A DNA stretch of 64,000 bases from the NCBI GenBank assembly GCA_026874595.1, contig CM049308.1:49524124-49588123 (forward strand), read 5' to 3'. The notes beneath the pieces were generated by a model. That model was not told the origin of the DNA. It ran no database searches and saw nothing but the letters and a program-made list of their open reading frames with translations. Shown in pieces: positions 47,601-59,673 of this stretch. The position numbers and the translations under genes were made by a program. How positions within the stretch are numbered: the stretch's first letter is position 1; every line of letters begins with the position of its first letter. This stretch comes from Sipunculus nudus (lineage: Eukaryota > Annelida > Sipuncula > Golfingiida > Sipunculidae).

Positions 47601-50529
47601 GACAGGAGAGCATTGTGCAGACCCAATAAAAAAGTATAAGACCATCAACAAAACGTGAACACTTAAATCTGTGAAGCTAATATGACAGGAGAGCATTGTG
47701 CAGACCCAATAAAAAAATATAAGACCATCAACAAAACGTGAACACTTAAATCTGTGAAGCTAATATGACAGGAGAGCATTGTGCAGACCCAATAAAAAAG
47801 TATAAGACCATCAACAAAACGTGAACACTTAAATCTGTGAAGCTAATATGACAATAGAGCATTGTGCAGACCCAATTAAAAAGTAAAAGACCACCAACAA
47901 AACGTGAACACTTAAATCTGTGAAGCTAATATGACAGGAGAGCATTGTGCAGACCCAATAAAAAAGTATAAGACCACCAACAAAACGTGAACACTTAAAT
48001 CTGTGAAGCTAATGAGACAGGAGAGCATTGTGCAGACCCAATAAAAAAGTATAAGACCATCAACAAAACGTGAACACTTAAATCTGTGAAGCTAATGAGA
48101 CAGGAGAGCTTTGTGCAGACCCAATAAAAAAGTATAAGACCATCAACAAAACGTGAACACTTAAATCTGTGAAGCTAATATGACAGGAGAGCATTGTGCA
48201 GACCCAATAAAAAAGTATAAGACCATCAACAAAACGTGAACACTTAAATCTGTGAAGCTAATATGACAGGAGAGCATTGTGCAGACCCAATAAAAAAGTA
48301 TAAGACCATCAACAAAACGTGATCACTTAAATCTTTAAAGCTACCGAGACAGGAGAGCATTGTGCAGACCCAATAAAAAAGTATAAGACCAACAACAAAA
48401 CGTGATCACTCAAATCTTTAAAGCTAATGAGACAGGAGAGCATTGTGCAGACCCAATAAAAAAAGTATAAGACCATCAACAAAACGTGATCACTTAAATC
48501 TTTAGAGCTAATGAGACAGGAGAGCATTGTGCAGACCAAATAAAAAAGTATAAGACCATCAACAAAACGTGATCACTTAAATCTGTGAAGCTAATATGAC
48601 AGGACAGCATTGTGCAGACCCAATAAAAAAGTATAAGACCATCAACAAAACGTGATCACTTAAATCTGTGAAGCTAATATGACAGGAGAGCATAGTGCAG
48701 ACCCAATTAAAAAGTATAAGACCATCAACAAAACGTGATCACTTAAATCTTTAAAGCTTATGAGACAGGAGAGCATTGTGCAGACCAAATAAAAAAGTAT
48801 AAGACCATCAACAAAACGTGATCACTTAAATCTTTAAAGCTAATGAGACAGGAGAGCATTGTGCAGACTCAATAAAAAAGTATAAGACCATCAACAAAAC
48901 GTGATCACTTAAATCTTTAAAGCTAATGAGACAGGAGAGCATTGTGCAGACCCAATAAAAAAGTATAAGACCATCAACAAAACGTGATCACTTAAATCTT
49001 TAAAGCTAATGAGACAGGACAGCATTGTGCAGACCCAATAAAAAAGTATAAGACCATCAACAAATCGTGATCACCTAAATCTTTAAAGCTAATATGACAG
49101 GAGAGCATTGTGCAGACTCAATAAAAAAGTATAAGACCATCAACAAAACGTGATCACTTAAATCTTTAAAGCTAATGAGACAGGAGAGCATTGTGCAGAC
49201 CCAATAAAAAAGTATAAGACCATTAACAAAATGTGAACACTTAAATCTGTGAAGCTAATATGACAGGAGAGCATTGTGCAGACCCAATAAAAAAGTATAA
49301 GACCATCATCAAAACGTGATCACTTAAATCTTAAAGCTAATATGACAGGAGAGCATTGTGCAGACCCAATAAAAAAGTATAAGACCATCAACAAAACGTG
49401 ATCACTTAAATCTTTAAAGCTAATGAGACAGGAGAGCATTGTGCAGACCCAATAAAAAAGTATAAGACCATCAACAAAACGTGAACACTTAAATCTGTGA
49501 AGCTAATATGACAGGACAGCATTGTGCAGACCCAATAAAAAAGTATAAGACCATCAACAAAACGTGATCACTTAAATCTGTGAAGCTAATATGACAGGAG
49601 AGCATAGTGCAGACCCAATTAAAAAGTATAAGACCATCAACAAAACGTGATCACTTAAATCTTTAAAGCTTATGAGACAGGAGAGCATTGTGCAGACCAA
49701 ATAAAAAAGTATAAGACCATCAACAAAACGTGATCACTTAAATCTTTAAAGCTAATGAGACAGGAGAGCATTGTGCAGACTCAATAAAAAAGTATAAGAC
49801 CATCAACAAAACGTGATCACTTAAATCTTTAAAGCTAATGAGACAGGAGAGCATTGTGCAGACCCAATAAAAAAGTATAAGACCATTAACAAAACGTGAT
49901 CACTTAAATCTTTAAAGCTAATGAGACAGGAGAGCATTGTGCAGACCCAATAAAAAAGTATAAGACCATCAACAAAACGTGATCACTTAAATCTTTAAAG
50001 CTAATGAGACAGGAGAGCATTGTGCAGACCCAATAAAAAAGTATAAGACCATCAACAAAACGTGATCACTTAAATCTTTAAAGCTAATGAGACAGGACAG
50101 CATTGTGCAGACCCAATAAAAAAGTATAAGACCATCAACAAAACGTGATCACTTAAATCTTTAAAGCTAATATGACAGGAGAGCATTGTGCAGACCCAAT
50201 AAAAAAGTATAAGACCATCAACAAAACGTGATCACTTAAATCTTTAAAGCTAATATGACAGGAGAGCATTGTGCAGACCCAATAAAAAAGTATAAGACCA
50301 TCAACAAAACGTGATCACTTAAATCTTTAAAGCTAATGAGACAGGACAGCATTGTGCAGACCCAATAAAAAAGTATAAGACCATCAACAAAACGTGATCA
50401 CGTAAATCTTTAAAGCTAATATGACAGGAGAGCATTGTGCAGACCCAATAAAAAAGTATAAGACCATCAACAAAACGTGATCACTTAAATCTTTAAAGCT
50501 AATATGACAGGAGAGCATTGTGCAGACCC
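44700..50529. repeat. 83-bp satellite, about 70 copies
   Basis: The unit runs GTGAACACTTAAATCTGTGA - agctaatatgacaggagagc - attgtgcagacccaataaaa - aagtataagaccatcaacaa - aac (83 bp). Two main variants alternate in blocks: GTGAACAC...TGTGAAGCTAATATG and GTGATCAC...TTTAAAGCTAATGAG. Each unit holds AATAAA. Open frames through it on the minus strand are by-products of the repeat. Divergence is low, implying recent expansion or homogenisation. Confidence 0.97.
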
Positions 50530-52500
50530 GATTCGCAAGTGTGGACCAAGGATGGTGGTGGTACCAGGCAGTGTTAGTCCATTGAAGTCGGCAGACTAAC
50601 CTAATGTCATATTGGACCATCCCTGTGTTATGTGTAGATATGTAAAAGTGCCACTGTGATATAAATTATTAGATCTTCAAGGTTTCACCGTCTTGAAGAG
50701 ACCTATTCCCATACCAGGTATGTGAAATATGATATGGAATAGAATGTGTCTTCCTTAAAACACAATGGTATCTGCCAATATTTGGTTCAAAAACTAATTT
50801 GTTACTACTGTACAAGAGAGGAAATGAGGGTGCGATCAGTTGCACTAAACATGAACATTATGCACATATACTGCAACTTAACAAATCAGGATTTTTCAAG
50901 CTTCCAGCATACATGTACGTTTAGACGTATTGTATTATGCCGTATCGTGACTGCCAGTTTTCTAGTTTGAGGAGGTTGGATCCGGTCATTACCACTTTCC
51001 ATGTAAAGCCCATGACAAAGAGGAAGATGCGGATCTTATCTACTGCAATTTAAAACAGGGAGAAAAGGGTTATTTTCAGGCAGTTATCAGTGTGTATCTT
51101 GAGAGAGTATTGTTATGTTCTTAGAAGAGTATTGTTTATTCCTTGTATAATGATAAAGACCTCTTTATACTTCAAAACAGTGCATTATCATCCCATGTAT
51201 CTGTGAGCGTTAATCGACACAGCGTGCAGCTGTCCCCGGTAGTCCAGGGATAAAGTCGGTACAGACATCATCACATTCAAGGATATTGATTCCGAGCATA
51301 ATTAAGGTTAACAATGAAACAATATATATTAATAGGTCTTATTGAGCCAATGTTTGAAGCAAGAATTTTAAATACCGGTATCAAAACGGACATAGACAGT
51401 TGTCTAAATACCGAAAAGGACCAACTTATCCTCTCCACAGCATTAGGTCACAATAACTTAATGAGTTAGTCTGGCAAAACGAATGTACATCGCTTGAAAT
51501 GCCAAAATAATAATATACGCCTGTAAAATTTTACGTCGTTTATAATTTATAATCAAAAGAAATCACAATATATATTCAGACAATTATGTTCGGCTGTCTA
51601 AATAGTAATATTTTTGATAGTATAATTTTGGTTAACCGAGTACATCGTAGGTAGGCTATTATCAATCTGCTGTATCCTTGAGAACCCGGGTTAGTTCACG
51701 AAGCAGCAAAAATTCCAGAAACCGGTTTTAAAGATCTTCAAGGTCAAATTTGTGCAATTCTTAAGGATTATTATGGCCCCCATATCTTTTGGAGTACTGA
51801 AGATTTTTTTCCAAATTGGACACACCAATTCATTCAACCAAAATCTCACCCGATTTTTTAAAAGCCATGACCGTAACCACGACCTTCTAGCTCAAACCTA
51901 CTGAAATCTAGAATTATTTTTTAGATAGTGCATGTTTTACTCCTAATGTTTTTGGATGGCCCATAGGGGGAGACATATATCTGTTTTGTGCTACAAAACG
52001 GAGCGATTCTAGTTATTTACTAGAAACAAATCTTGGCAGTTGTGTACTGGTGCATGTTTGCATTCTAGTTGACGCCAAGAATCCTGATTTTGAATTTCGA
52101 ACATGCTGGTTGATTACAACGATATTATAAATAAGGCATCTGAGTATACATGTAGTACAGGATGGAATTTAATTGCCTTTGAAGTAGACGACTATCCATA
52201 TTTCTGCCCTCTTTGTAATCATGGGTTTGATAATTATCAGGATAATGTTCCACAATATCGTCTTGATAAAATTCACTTCCTTATAAAGAAGCCGTCAAGC
52301 TCTTCCACAGTCATGAACGTATGCCTACGGTCGACGAAAATGGTTCGTACAAACATCCGTGCTAAATATTTATAAAAAATTAAATGTATCGCATGTCAGA
52401 CTTTAATGCATGAAAATTGGTTGTTAATGTCCAGGAAACAAGAGAGGACTAGGGCAAAGATAATATGACTTCTGTATATAAAGGCTGCATATTGGATGAC
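50530..52500. other. Intergenic, no convincing gene
   Basis: Mostly unique AT-rich DNA. Around 50745-50940 there is weak similarity to the foldback element arm near 56750-56930 ('tatctgccaatattt', 'acaaatcaggatttttcaag'), perhaps a decayed copy. An open frame at 52103-52375 has a CPLC pair but no recognisable domain or splice context. Confidence 0.5.
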
Positions 52501-52573
52501 TTGCAAACACAGTCACACACACTCACACACACATATATATCTTCTGTATGACACATTCGCTATATTAGCGCCT

Positions 52574-52583
52574 GTATGACACA

Positions 52584-52627
<44 letters not shown>

Positions 52628-52924
52628 TGAATCATATTTCAAATATAATGCAATTAAGTTTAAGGTTTTAGAAAATAAAGTATTATGTTTTCAGTATAGA
52701 AGTTAATTAAAAACCTCTTGAATATATAATCATTCACAGTAAACTCAAAGGAAAACTGAAGTCTATAATTCTATTTATTAATATTTTTAATTGGCAATAT
52801 ATAAATATTCTCTGAATAGTGGGGGGGGGGCGGTAATTACATTGACCATCCCCCTTGCCAAATAATGGGGCGGGGGGGGTATATACACCCCACCCCACCC
52901 ACACCTCTCTTTTGACGCCCATGT
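52574..52924. mobile_element. 5'-truncated relative of the exon 6 element
   Basis: Shares with 4086-4399 and 58108-58419 the order: 'gacacatt', (TA)n, 'aatcatatttcaaat', 'ctctga', G-tract, 'ttacattgaccatcccccttg', C-tract, and a final TTTTGACGCCCATG. The left inverted terminus is missing. No target duplication was found. Confidence 0.72.
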
Positions 52925-52969
52925 GCATTTTCATAGATTATCCAGAGATGGTATATTTCCAAATTAAAG

Positions 52970-53287
52970 GTATGTTAACACGCTAAAGAAATGTTGAGGT
53001 GTCAGAACCAGTGTGGTCTGATTTCGGTTAACATGCTAAAGAAATGTTGAGGTGTCAGAACCAGTGTGGTCTGATTTCAGTTAACATGCTAAATAAATGT
53101 TGAGGTGTCAGAACCAGTGTGGTCTGATTTCAGTTAACATGCTAAAGAAATGTTGAGGTGTCAGAACCAGTGTGGTCTGATTTCGGTTAACATGCTAAAG
53201 AAATTTTGAGGTGTCAGAACCAGTGTGGTCTGATTTCAGGGTGGTCTGATTTCAGTGTGGTCTGATTTCAGTGTGGTCTGAATTCAG
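52970..53287. repeat. 53-bp minisatellite running into a 16-bp one
   Basis: About five units of GTTAACATGCTAAAGAAATG plus 'ttgaggtgtcagaaccagtgtggtctgatttca', followed by four short copies of GTGTGGTCTGATTTCA. Confidence 0.92.
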
Positions 53288-53318
53288 AAATAATACTACC
53301 TCACTGAGGGTATGTACT

Positions 53319-53546
53319 CAACGGCGGATCCAGGATTTAGGAAAGGGAGGGGGGGGGGGGTCCAACCTAAGAGGACCAATGAAAACCCTAAAAAAGGTCC
53401 CCAGGTCTGGAAAGGGGGGGGGGGGGGGGGGTCCAGGCCGCAAAATTTTGTCTGAAGCCCTTAAAAAACGTTGCTTCTGCTGGTTCCGGACCCCTCCACC
53501 CCCCCCACCCCCCCCCCCCCCCCCCCCGGATCCACTTCTGGTACTG
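53319..53546. mobile_element. hAT-like MITE with GGCGGATCC ends
   Basis: Left end CAACGGCGGATCCAGG; right side contains the inverse CCGGATCCACTTCTG. G-tract and C-tract arms allow a hairpin. Flanks TATGTACT (53311-53318) and CATGTACT (53547-53554) match 7 of 8 if the element ends at 53546. The exact right end is uncertain. Confidence 0.65.
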
Positions 53547-55590
53547 CATGTACTGGTATCTTTTTTGTGAAAAATACATTTTTCCTGTCCTCAAGGCACA
53601 GTCAGAACTGTGTTATACTATCCTAAATGCCAAGGTAAAACCGATGTAAAATTAGAAATATCATCACATTACTTAAGAGTTTTCTATTATCCCCAGGAAC
53701 CGGATGTAGATAAAAACAAACCTGAAAAACAAAAGTGGTGAGTTCATAAATTAAAAACATCTGCAGCTAGAAGCGCCAACTTTAACAAAAATCATATTCA
53801 GGCATATATCTACACAGAATAAATTGTGGGCTTAAGAAGAGGCTTGTTAGACCGAGGTATCTACCAGATATAACACAGGCCTCCAAATGTTTTTACAACC
53901 AGCATTGTGCATGGAAAGCATGAATGGTCTTCTTATTCAAAAAGCATTATTACGCATAATTCATGTTGACTGCTTATTCTCAGACAATGGACAAAAATTG
54001 TCGTTTATAAAAAAATGGGAACCCAAGGTAATTCATTTATTTGTATGTTTATATTTTACGGAAGCGTATTGCTGCCACCTAGTAAAAGAAAAATAAATTA
54101 TTTATCTCGTACGTACGACATACTATCTCGTACGTACGACTTATTATCTCGTACGTACGACATATTATCTCGTACGTACGACATACTATCTCGTACGTAC
54201 GACATATTATCTCGTACGTACGACATATTATCTCGTACCTACGACATACTATCTCGTACGTATGACATAATAAATCTTACGGATCTGTTTCACAGACCAA
54301 AACAGACCAACTGATATATGTATAAGCAATATATATATATATGTTAAATAATGTATGTTCTCCACCTCCTTGTAAACAGTTTGAACACCGTTGAAACGAA
54401 CGTATATATATTTATTTATTTATTTATATATACTATATATTTAAATGCTATTCGATTATATCATTTTTCTGTGTCTGGGTTTCTGAAATATTTCAAGGAA
54501 GCGAAATATATCAAGTCGTTGTCTGCAGGTCATATACAGAACTTTCATTTTAGATAGATGATGAAATTCTGTTGGCAGCGTATGATGTTAAAATGATGAG
54601 CCTGTCATAGTGTTAATAAAAAAATATTGCCTTTGCCAAATTGAAAACAAGAGGACAGCTACCAAATAGCCTAATTTTCAGTGTTTGAGTATTGTGCAGT
54701 TTTCTAATATTCATAATTGATCTTAAAATTAGATTTATGATATAACGCACGGTGTAGTGGATCGTTAAAAATATTTAATGTATATACAACCATTGATATA
54801 ATATGTGGGTAGCGGAACAGTTCACAACCCATTTTATGCGGTACATATAATTTAGTTTTTTATTTGAATTAAATAAAAAAATATTAAAGACTATAACTCA
54901 TGGAAATGCGATTAATCTGTGAAAGAAGAATACAAAATTATAATACAAGTCTTTTGTTCATATGTCAGGCTGAAGTGGTGGGAAAGCCTACACCTCAGAC
55001 CGGTTTGATTTGCGGATAAGTAAAAAATCTTATATGTGGTACATGTGCGTGTACTACTGTAGACACCATGAAGTTAAACTTATGGGATCAAGCACTCCGT
55101 TTCATAATTAACATAGGAATCATTAACCTCTCCTTATTGGCATCTTTGTATTACAGACACCTCTATAAGTGACACTTAAGGTTCATATTCATTTGCAATA
55201 CTATGTGTATTGTTTCACGTTATTAACTCATTTTGGGTGAAAACGAAAGTTGTCCAGCAAATCCATGCCGACACACGAGCTTAATATCTCCTGTTCACTG
55301 TTTTTTTACGTTGTCATGGTTCTGTCTGTGAGTTAACACAGTCCTCGTGTGTCTGTTTACCATTACAAGACCCCTTGACTAGAGGCAAGATCTTAGTTGA
55401 GCACACCCGAAAATTATAAAAAAGAGAACAAACATGAAAAAAGAAACACCCGGAGAAGCTAGAAAACCTTGATTTGTGAAGTTGGGTTGTACGTCCAACA
55501 GGTCGCGTGATCGCTGTTTGTTTTTCATCATTTATCGCACCCGTGGCAAGCCTTTTTCACTCTTCACGGATTTTAATCTCCACTACAATC

Positions 55591-55596
55591 CTCCTT

Positions 55597-55690
<94 letters not shown>
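55591..55690. repeat. (TC)n/(TA)n microsatellite
   Basis: A run of TC dinucleotides changing to TA near 55660, in the central part of the foldback element. Confidence 0.95.
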
Positions 55691-55695
<5 letters not shown>

Positions 55696-56261
55696 GTATG
55701 TATTTGTGTGTGTGTGTGAAAAGACTGAAAGCCTCAGGAGATATTGCCAACGCTGTGTTAGAATAGCTTAGCTGGTGGATACTATTAATGTCATTAGTAA
55801 TACGTATAATGTCTATCAGTTCTTGTTATTGTTTGACAAGATAAAATATCCCACATGTGCAAGGGACACAGCTATGTTATTGTCACTTGCGAGGGACTCC
55901 TATGCTTATATAGCAAATTGAATATGGAAATAGAATTTAGAAATGGGACTATGCACAAGTGCCAATGTTCATCTGTTTCAAATGTGATGAAACAACTTTC
56001 CTTGATCTGATAGTAACATCAAACATGAATACCTCTAGAAATAAACTCACTTTTATTAAAACACACATATATGTATATAGCCTTATTTTTAGCAATAGTC
56101 TGATTTATATTCAATAGGTATTGGTAGTGTGCCAATTAATCTGTTTAACCAATGATTGATCGCTACCTTTATAATCGATTAAATTCGTTACATATTTGTG
56201 TTCTTGTATATTTCCAACGGGATTAGATTCTTTACATGTACACGCATAATCGTTTTAAATT

Positions 56262-56263
<2 letters not shown>

Positions 56264-56327
<64 letters not shown>
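56264..56327. repeat. (TA)n microsatellite
   Basis: An uninterrupted TA run directly next to the TA-flanked MITE at 56328. Confidence 0.95.
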
Positions 56328-56330
<3 letters not shown>

Positions 56331-56616
56331 GGAAATCTTTCTAAAGTTGTGGCCTTTGATGTTGTCCGGGGCGAGTGATCAGTGTCCGCCGGAGATGGCT
56401 TATCGTGTCCGTATTTGACAGGTTCATTTACTCTTAGAATGTTCGTTTGAGTTGCAATCTGCTTTCCGTTGTCCGCATTAGCGATCGAGGTGTCCGCCTT
56501 GTAGAGGTTCTGCTTATACACAACATATACGGAATTTCGAAGGGGCTAAATTCTCTTGTCCGTTATAGCCAGTCGTCCGCCTAAGTGAGGTGTCCGTTAG
56601 ACCAGTTTTCACTGTA
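56326..56616. mobile_element. 287-bp TA-flanked MITE (56328-56614), pogo/Tigger-like
   Basis: The ends CAGGGAAATCTTTCTAA and (inverted) CAGTGAAAACTGGTCTAA are similar, and both are flanked by TA. The interior has repeated 'gtgtccg' motifs (e.g. CGAGGTGTCCGCC, GAGGTGTCCGTTAGACC) familiar from Tigger-type repeats. It is nested inside the foldback element. Superfamily by resemblance only. Confidence 0.72.
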
Positions 56617-58000
56617 TATATGAGTGAAAGAGCCGATTGTAGTAGAGAGTTTAAAATCCACGAAAAGTGGCTTCTAACGGGAACTATTTACATATCACAT
56701 ACATGGTATATTAGGTATACATAAAATACAGTGTAGTCTCCTTAAAGTTTACCGTATCTGCCAATATTTCGTTTTAAAACCGATTGCTAAATCCGTTACA
56801 CAAGTTGAAAAGAGCTTGCCCCGGGCGCAATCAACGACGAAAAACAAACACAGAGCTCACGCCACTTGGTGGTGGTACAGCCCAACTTCACAAATCAAGG
56901 GTTTTCAAGTTTCTCGCGGTGTTTATACATTCATGTTTGTTCTCTTTTTCATAATTGACCAGACAACGATCTTTCCTCTGGCCACGAGGTCTTGTAATGG
57001 TAAACAGACACACCTGGACTGTATTTACTCACACACAAAACCATGACAACGTATAGAACTGGTTCACAGGAGATATTAAACCCGAAATATTTTTCTGTCA
57101 CAAATTGAGCCCTTGTCCATGCGTGATAGTTTTTAATTATTTTTTTATCATTATTTATTTAGAAATGAAAATGGGTTGTTTACTGTTCAGCTACCCACTA
57201 ATCATGTATCAATGGCTCTATACGCATTCACTATTTTAAACGATCCACTGCACTGTGCGTTATATCATAAATCTAGTTCCTAGACAAATCGATTTAGAAT
57301 ATTAGAAACCTGCCCCACAAATTTCCTTTCTCAAACACTTACAGTCAGGCTGTTTGGTAACTGTAACTCTTGTCCGAACCTTTCTTCTCCAAAAAATAGT
57401 TTCAATTTGGCAAAGGCAATTTCTTTTATCGTCATTATGACAGGTTCCCTATTATAACACCATACCCAACAGAATTTAATCACCTATCTAAAAATGAGAG
57501 TTCTGTGTATGACTGGTAGACAATGTAGATTATATCTCGTACGTACGACATATTATCTCGTACGTACGAGATAATATGTCGTACGTACGAGATACTATGT
57601 CGTACGTACGAAATAATATGTCGTACGTACGAGATAATATGTCGTACGTACGAGATAATATGTCGTACGTACGAGATACTATGTCGTACGTACGAGATAA
57701 ATAATTTTTTTTTCTTTTACTAGGTGGCAGCAATACGCTTCCGTAATATTTGCCTTAAATGTAATTTTTTTTTTCATTTTAAAAGTTAAATGGCTGATGA
57801 AAAGTACCTAACTCTAATCTATAAAAGGAACCATGCACCATCTACTAAAATATAAAATGATTCCATCATCACAAAAACCAAACATCTTATATATCAAACT
57901 GGGAATCCTCGGGGTCCCCCTGACCTATATACCACAAACCATCGACTTTAGTAAGCCTTTGACCCTATATAGCTTCCTCAGAATGACAGACTGCGCCAGG

Positions 58001-58427
58001 ACTGCCACCAGTGGCGTCAATTTTTCTTCCAGGGTTGGGGGGGGGGGTGACTTTGTATATTTAAATACACACACACACACACACATATGCCTTTTTCAGC
58101 GTCTCTGAGTGACATATTCAAATAAATATATATTTTTATATGATTATATATTCATGTATATACTTAATCGTATTTCAAATAATTGAAATATTGTAATAGA
58201 CATTAAGTTATTTTGTAATACAAAGCAAGGTTAAGATATAAATTGTTTTAGTAAATGAATCCAAAGTCTGTAATTCTATTAATTAATATCATTTATTTGC
58301 AATATTATAATATTATTCTCTGAAAAGTGGGGGGATGATTACATTGGCCATCCACCCCCCCCCCCTTGCCTAAAAGTGAGGGGTATATATACCCCCATCC
58401 CCCTATATTGACGCCCCTGACTGCCAC
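58001..58427. mobile_element. 411-bp hAT-like MITE (58009-58419), perfect 8-bp duplication
   Basis: Ends CAGTGGCGTCAAT and ATTGACGCCCCTG, with ACTGCCAC on both sides (58001-58008 and 58420-58427). The interior matches the 517-bp element next to exon 6, minus most of its (AT)n run. No coding sequence. Confidence 0.93.
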
Positions 58428-58769
58428 CTCTCTTCTGAAATCGGCAACATCTACCTGGATATACCTTCTTTCAGAGGACACTAAACGGATTCGGGGCCGT
58501 ATGACCGTCAACATATAAAAATATATAGGTACATCGCTCTGCCACCTGCTATATCCTCTGTGACGTTTATGGGAGCCACAGCGAAGCAGACCACGTCTTC
58601 CCATCCTGGAGAATTAATTATGATGACAGAGGTACTTATATGTATATACACTGTATATATTGAACTAAAATAATTTAATAAAAAATGTTTTCATGGGATG
58701 GAAGCAGTGGCGTACCTAAGGGGGGGGGGCGGCAGGGGCGGTCCGCCCCGGGCGGCACATTCTGGGGGG

Positions 58770-59350
58770 CGGCATTTCGGGGAATTAGTATAATGAGTGG
58801 CACAAGGAGTTCCACAAAAAGTATAAATTCGATCTTTTTGTGCCATGTTCAAGTATTCCAGGGATTAAAAACTGGAGAGAGGAACCTACCAAATGATTAG
58901 CGAACAATTTGCACATTTTTGGATGGGGGGGGGGGGGGCGTTATTTCTGGGATTTAGTTTAATCAGTGGCATAAGGAGTTCCACAAAAAGTACAAATTTG
59001 ACCTTTTTGTCCAATGTTCAAGTATTCCAGGGATTATAAACTTTGGACCTACCAAATGATTAGCGAACGATTTGCACATTTTTAGGGGCGATATTTCTGG
59101 GATTTAGTTTAATCAGTGGCATAAGGAGTTCCACAAAAAGTACAAATTTGGCCTTTTTGTCCCCCGTTCAAGTATTCCAGGGATTATAAACTGGACAGTA
59201 GAACCTACAGAATGATTAGCGAACGAATTGTACATTTGTGGGGGGGGGGCATTTCTGGGATTTAGTATAATCAGTGGCAGAAGGGGTTCCTCAAAAAGTT
59301 AAAATTTGGCCTTTTTGTCCCTTTTCAAGAATTTCAGAGATTAAACATTT
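58770..59350. repeat. Subterminal tandem repeat in the 2.27-kb element
   Basis: About four diverged units of 130-180 bp containing GGGATTTAGTTTAATCAGTG, 'gcataaggagttccacaaaaag', 'caagtattccagggatta' and 'gattagcgaacgatttgcaca'. Confidence 0.88.
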
Positions 59351-59415
59351 GACAGTGGAACCAACAAAATTATTTGCGGACGATCTCTATAGAGGCAAGA
59401 AATACATATCTGTAG

Positions 59416-59673
59416 TTATTCTTTGTTAGATCTGTGGTCTTGCAATGTCAGAACGCCATCGATAAACTGACCAATCATGCAAAAAGCCTGCATTTCAGGG
59501 CGGTCGTCGTTTACAGAAATCCCTAGCAGCATCTGATAATCACCAGGGAAAAATCCTGCCAGAAGACCAATGGCACCAGGTAGTCGGGGTGGGGTGTCTG
59601 TCGTACATATTGTGCGAAAAATATTTTGAAGAATTGTGTTGCTCTTTCCTTGGAAAGTATTAAGAATTTCCAT
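59416..59673 (-). CDS. Unrecognised 85-residue open frame within the 2.27-kb element
   Basis: ATG at 59673, minus strand. The product has a hydrophobic middle (GAIGLLAGFFPGDYQMLLG), then NDDRPEMQAFCMIGQFIDG. It is fairly balanced in composition, unlike the AT-rich surroundings, and could be a captured gene fragment or a remnant exon. No known domain was recognised and it may be non-coding. Confidence 0.3.
   Translation of the reverse strand: MEILNTFQGKSNTILQNIFRTICTTDTPPRLPGAIGLLAGFFPGDYQMLLGISVNDDRPEMQAFCMIGQFIDGVLTLQDHRSNKE

Larger units (their letters stand above)
54051..57751. mobile_element. 3.69-kb foldback element (54057-57745) with long inverted arms
   Basis: The ends are inverted: TACGGAAGCGTATTGCTGCC and onward at left, the reverse complement at right. 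ATATTT lies on both sides (54051-54056 and 57746-57751), a 6-bp duplication. Next to each end are about eight copies of a 21-bp unit with the palindrome TCGTACGTACGA. The mirrored similarity continues inward (e.g. 54545-54650 with 57395-57500; 55205-55375 with 56990-57090; 55440-55490 with 56875-56950), giving arms near 1 kb. No transposase was recognised. Confidence 0.85.

Noticed and set aside
44259..50620. Minus-strand frames such as MVLYFFIGSAQCSPV
   Set aside because: They arise from the 83-bp satellite, whose length allows an open frame for a few units.
52103..52375. 90-codon frame with a CPLC motif
   Set aside because: No complete zinc-binding pattern, no splice context and no neighbouring exon.
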